This document shows, piece after piece, positions 20,827-22,083 of a stretch of 22,083 bases of DNA (position 1 is the stretch's first letter; each line of letters starts with the position of its first letter). The notes beneath the pieces are model-generated. The model was given only the letters and a program-made list of their open reading frames with translations, ran no database searches and was not told where the DNA came from. A program made the translations under genes and the position numbers. Source of the stretch: JBGPNN01 sp041487495 (GTDB lineage: Bacteria; Sysuimicrobiota; Sysuimicrobiia; Sysuimicrobiales; Humicultoraceae); NCBI GenBank assembly GCA_041487495.1, contig JBGPNN010000030.1, forward strand, positions 1 through 22,083. Direction: 5' to 3'.

Positions 20827-22083
20827 TCAGTCCTGTACGTAGACGACCCGCAGGATCTCATCGATCGTCGAGACGCCCGACATGACCTTCTCCAGACCGT
20901 CGTCCCGAAGGGTCCGCATGCCCTCGCGGATCGCCTGCGCTTTGAGCTGCGTCGAGGAGCCGCGGTTGACGATCATGTCGCGAACGCTGTCGCTGATGAT
21001 CATCAGTTCGAAGATACCGATGCGGCCACGGTAGCCGGTCCCGCGGCAGTGGTCGCAGCCCTGGCCGCGGTAGAAGGTCACGTCCGAGTCGATGCGGACA
21101 TCGGCGCCCAGCCGTCCAAGCGCCTCGGGAGGCGGCGAGTACGCCACCTTGCATTTGGAGCAAATGGCACGGGCCAGGCGCTGCGCCAGCACCGCGATGA
21201 CCGAGGAGGAGATCAGGAACGGCTCCACGCCCATGTCGATCAAACGTGTCATGGCGCCGGCGGCGTCGTTGGTATGCAGCGTGCTGAGGACCAGGTGGCC
21301 GGTCAAGGCCGCCTGGACCGCAATCTCTGCCGTTTCTCGGTCGCGGATCTCACCGACCATGACGATGTCCGGGTCCTGGCGCAGGATGTGCCGCAGGCCC
21401 GTGGCAAATGTCAGGCCCGCCTTCGCGTTCACCTGCACCTGGTTGATCCGGGCGATCTGGTACTCGACCGGATCCTCGACGGTCACGATGTTCAATTCGG
21501 GCGTGTTCAACTTGCTCAGCGTTGCATACAAGGTGGTGGTCTTGCCGCTCCCGGTCGGCCCGGTGACGAGCACCATCCCATGCGGCTTGCTGGCCGCGCT
21601 CTCCCACTGCCGCAGGGTATCGCTGTGGAACCCCAGCCGCGTCAAGCCGATCGTGGTCTGTGTCTGGTCTAGAATACGCATCACGACCTTCTCCCCGTAC
21701 ATCGTCGGGAGGGTCGAGACGCGCAGGTCGATGTTGCGCCCATCGGCCACAAGATGAATCCGGCCGTCCTGGGGGCGGCGGCGCTCGGCAATGTCCATGT
21801 CGGCCATGATCTTCATGCGGGACGCGAGCGCCGACTTCAAGTGTTTGGGCGGGTTCATGACGTCACGCAGCACGCCGTCGACGCGAAAGCGCACCCAGAC
21901 GCCGTTGCGCTGTGGCTCGACGTGGATGTCGCTGGCGCCCTGCTTGACGGCTTCATCCACGACCAGGTTCACGAGCTTGACCACCGGCGCTTCCTCGACC
22001 AAGGCCTTCAACTGTTCAAGCGAGACGTCATCGTCTGAGCCGTCTCCACCCAAGTCGGGGACGGAGTCACGCAACACCTTCTC
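20827..22083 (-). CDS. GspE/PilB-type secretion/pilus assembly ATPase (5' end outside window)
   Basis: At least 418 residues of a type II secretion/type IV pilus extension ATPase are visible; the frame stays open to the right edge, so the N-terminal MshEN-like part and the start lie outside (an in-frame GTG at 22077 is internal). Motifs in order are DIHVEPQRNG; Walker A GPTGSGKTTT (near 21538-21561); the Asp box TVEDPVEYQ; Walker B DPDIVMVGEIRDRE; the His box TGHLVLSTLHTND; and a zinc-binding tetracysteine, CSKC and CDHC (21151-21162 and 21046-21057). The hexamer drives pilin assembly at the inner membrane. PilB is more likely than GspE given two Roadblock proteins nearby and a probably monoderm host, but this is not proven. 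Confidence 0.96.
   Translation of the reverse strand, partial: EKVLRDSVPDLGGDGSDDDVSLEQLKALVEEAPVVKLVNLVVDEAVKQGASDIHVEPQRNGVWVRFRVDGVLRDVMNPPKHLKSALASRMKIMADMDIAERRRPQDGRIHLVADGRNIDLRVSTLPTMYGEKVVMRILDQTQTTIGLTRLGFHSDTLRQWESAASKPHGMVLVTGPTGSGKTTTLYATLSKLNTPELNIVTVEDPVEYQIARINQVQVNAKAGLTFATGLRHILRQDPDIVMVGEIRDRETAEIAVQAALTGHLVLSTLHTNDAAGAMTRLIDMGVEPFLISSSVIAVLAQRLARAICSKCKVAYSPPPEALGRLGADVRIDSDVTFYRGQGCDHCRGTGYRGRIGIFELMIISDSVRDMIVNRGSSTQLKAQAIREGMRTLRDDGLEKVMSGVSTIDEILRVVYVQD

Overview
The window is a G+C-rich bacterial chromosome segment with tightly packed genes, many GTG starts and no sign of phage, insertion sequences or CRISPR. Several gene orders are those of Bacillota and related 'Terrabacteria': rpsU-yqeY, and alaS-ruvX-DUF1292-mltG-yqeG. 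The high G+C, a CIRCE-controlled lone groEL, a TAXI-type binding protein, Roadblock/LC7 proteins and class-I c-di-GMP riboswitches suggest a deep-branching, probably uncultured lineage near Bacillota/Armatimonadota (inference; no 16S is present).

Left part (1-4900): the 3' part of an amidase gene converges on groEL across a shared hairpin. groEL reads leftward under a CIRCE operator and has no groES beside it. A divergent DUF881 membrane protein follows. The 435-bp gap after it holds two strong divergent promoters: one drives rpsU-yqeY through a long structured leader, the other fires leftward into what may be a small RNA. The rpsU-yqeY unit ends at a clear intrinsic terminator.

Central housekeeping block (4914-11787): a Nudix hydrolase and a class-III aminotransferase (ATGA overlap), alaS, ruvX, a DUF1292 acidic protein with its own promoter, mltG and yqeG (GTGA overlap). 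All are on the plus strand.

Right part (11856-22083) is the most interesting. It contains a leftward GGDEF-fold protein whose active-site motif is degenerate (GDVRF) but whose RxxD inhibitory-site motif is kept; a divergent Roadblock/LC7 gene overlapping a TPR-lytic transglycosylase gene; a first c-di-GMP-I riboswitch with terminator ahead of a five-gene operon (Leu/Ile/Val-type binding lipoprotein, TAXI binding protein, two unrecognised proteins with Pro/Ala hinges, and an 8-TM sensor-like membrane protein between them); a second c-di-GMP-I riboswitch with terminator ahead of a SigB/SigF-type alternative sigma factor and a second Roadblock/LC7 protein; and, convergent with that, a type IV pilus/type II secretion ATPase cut by the window edge.

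My reading (inference) is that the right half is a c-di-GMP-governed surface or lifestyle module. The two riboswitches have the same terminator logic and probably switch both operons off at high c-di-GMP, the degenerate GGDEF protein may be a c-di-GMP receptor, and the sigma factor would pass the signal to a regulon elsewhere. The two binding proteins come from unrelated transporter classes and have no permease or ATPase beside them, so they may act as sensors.
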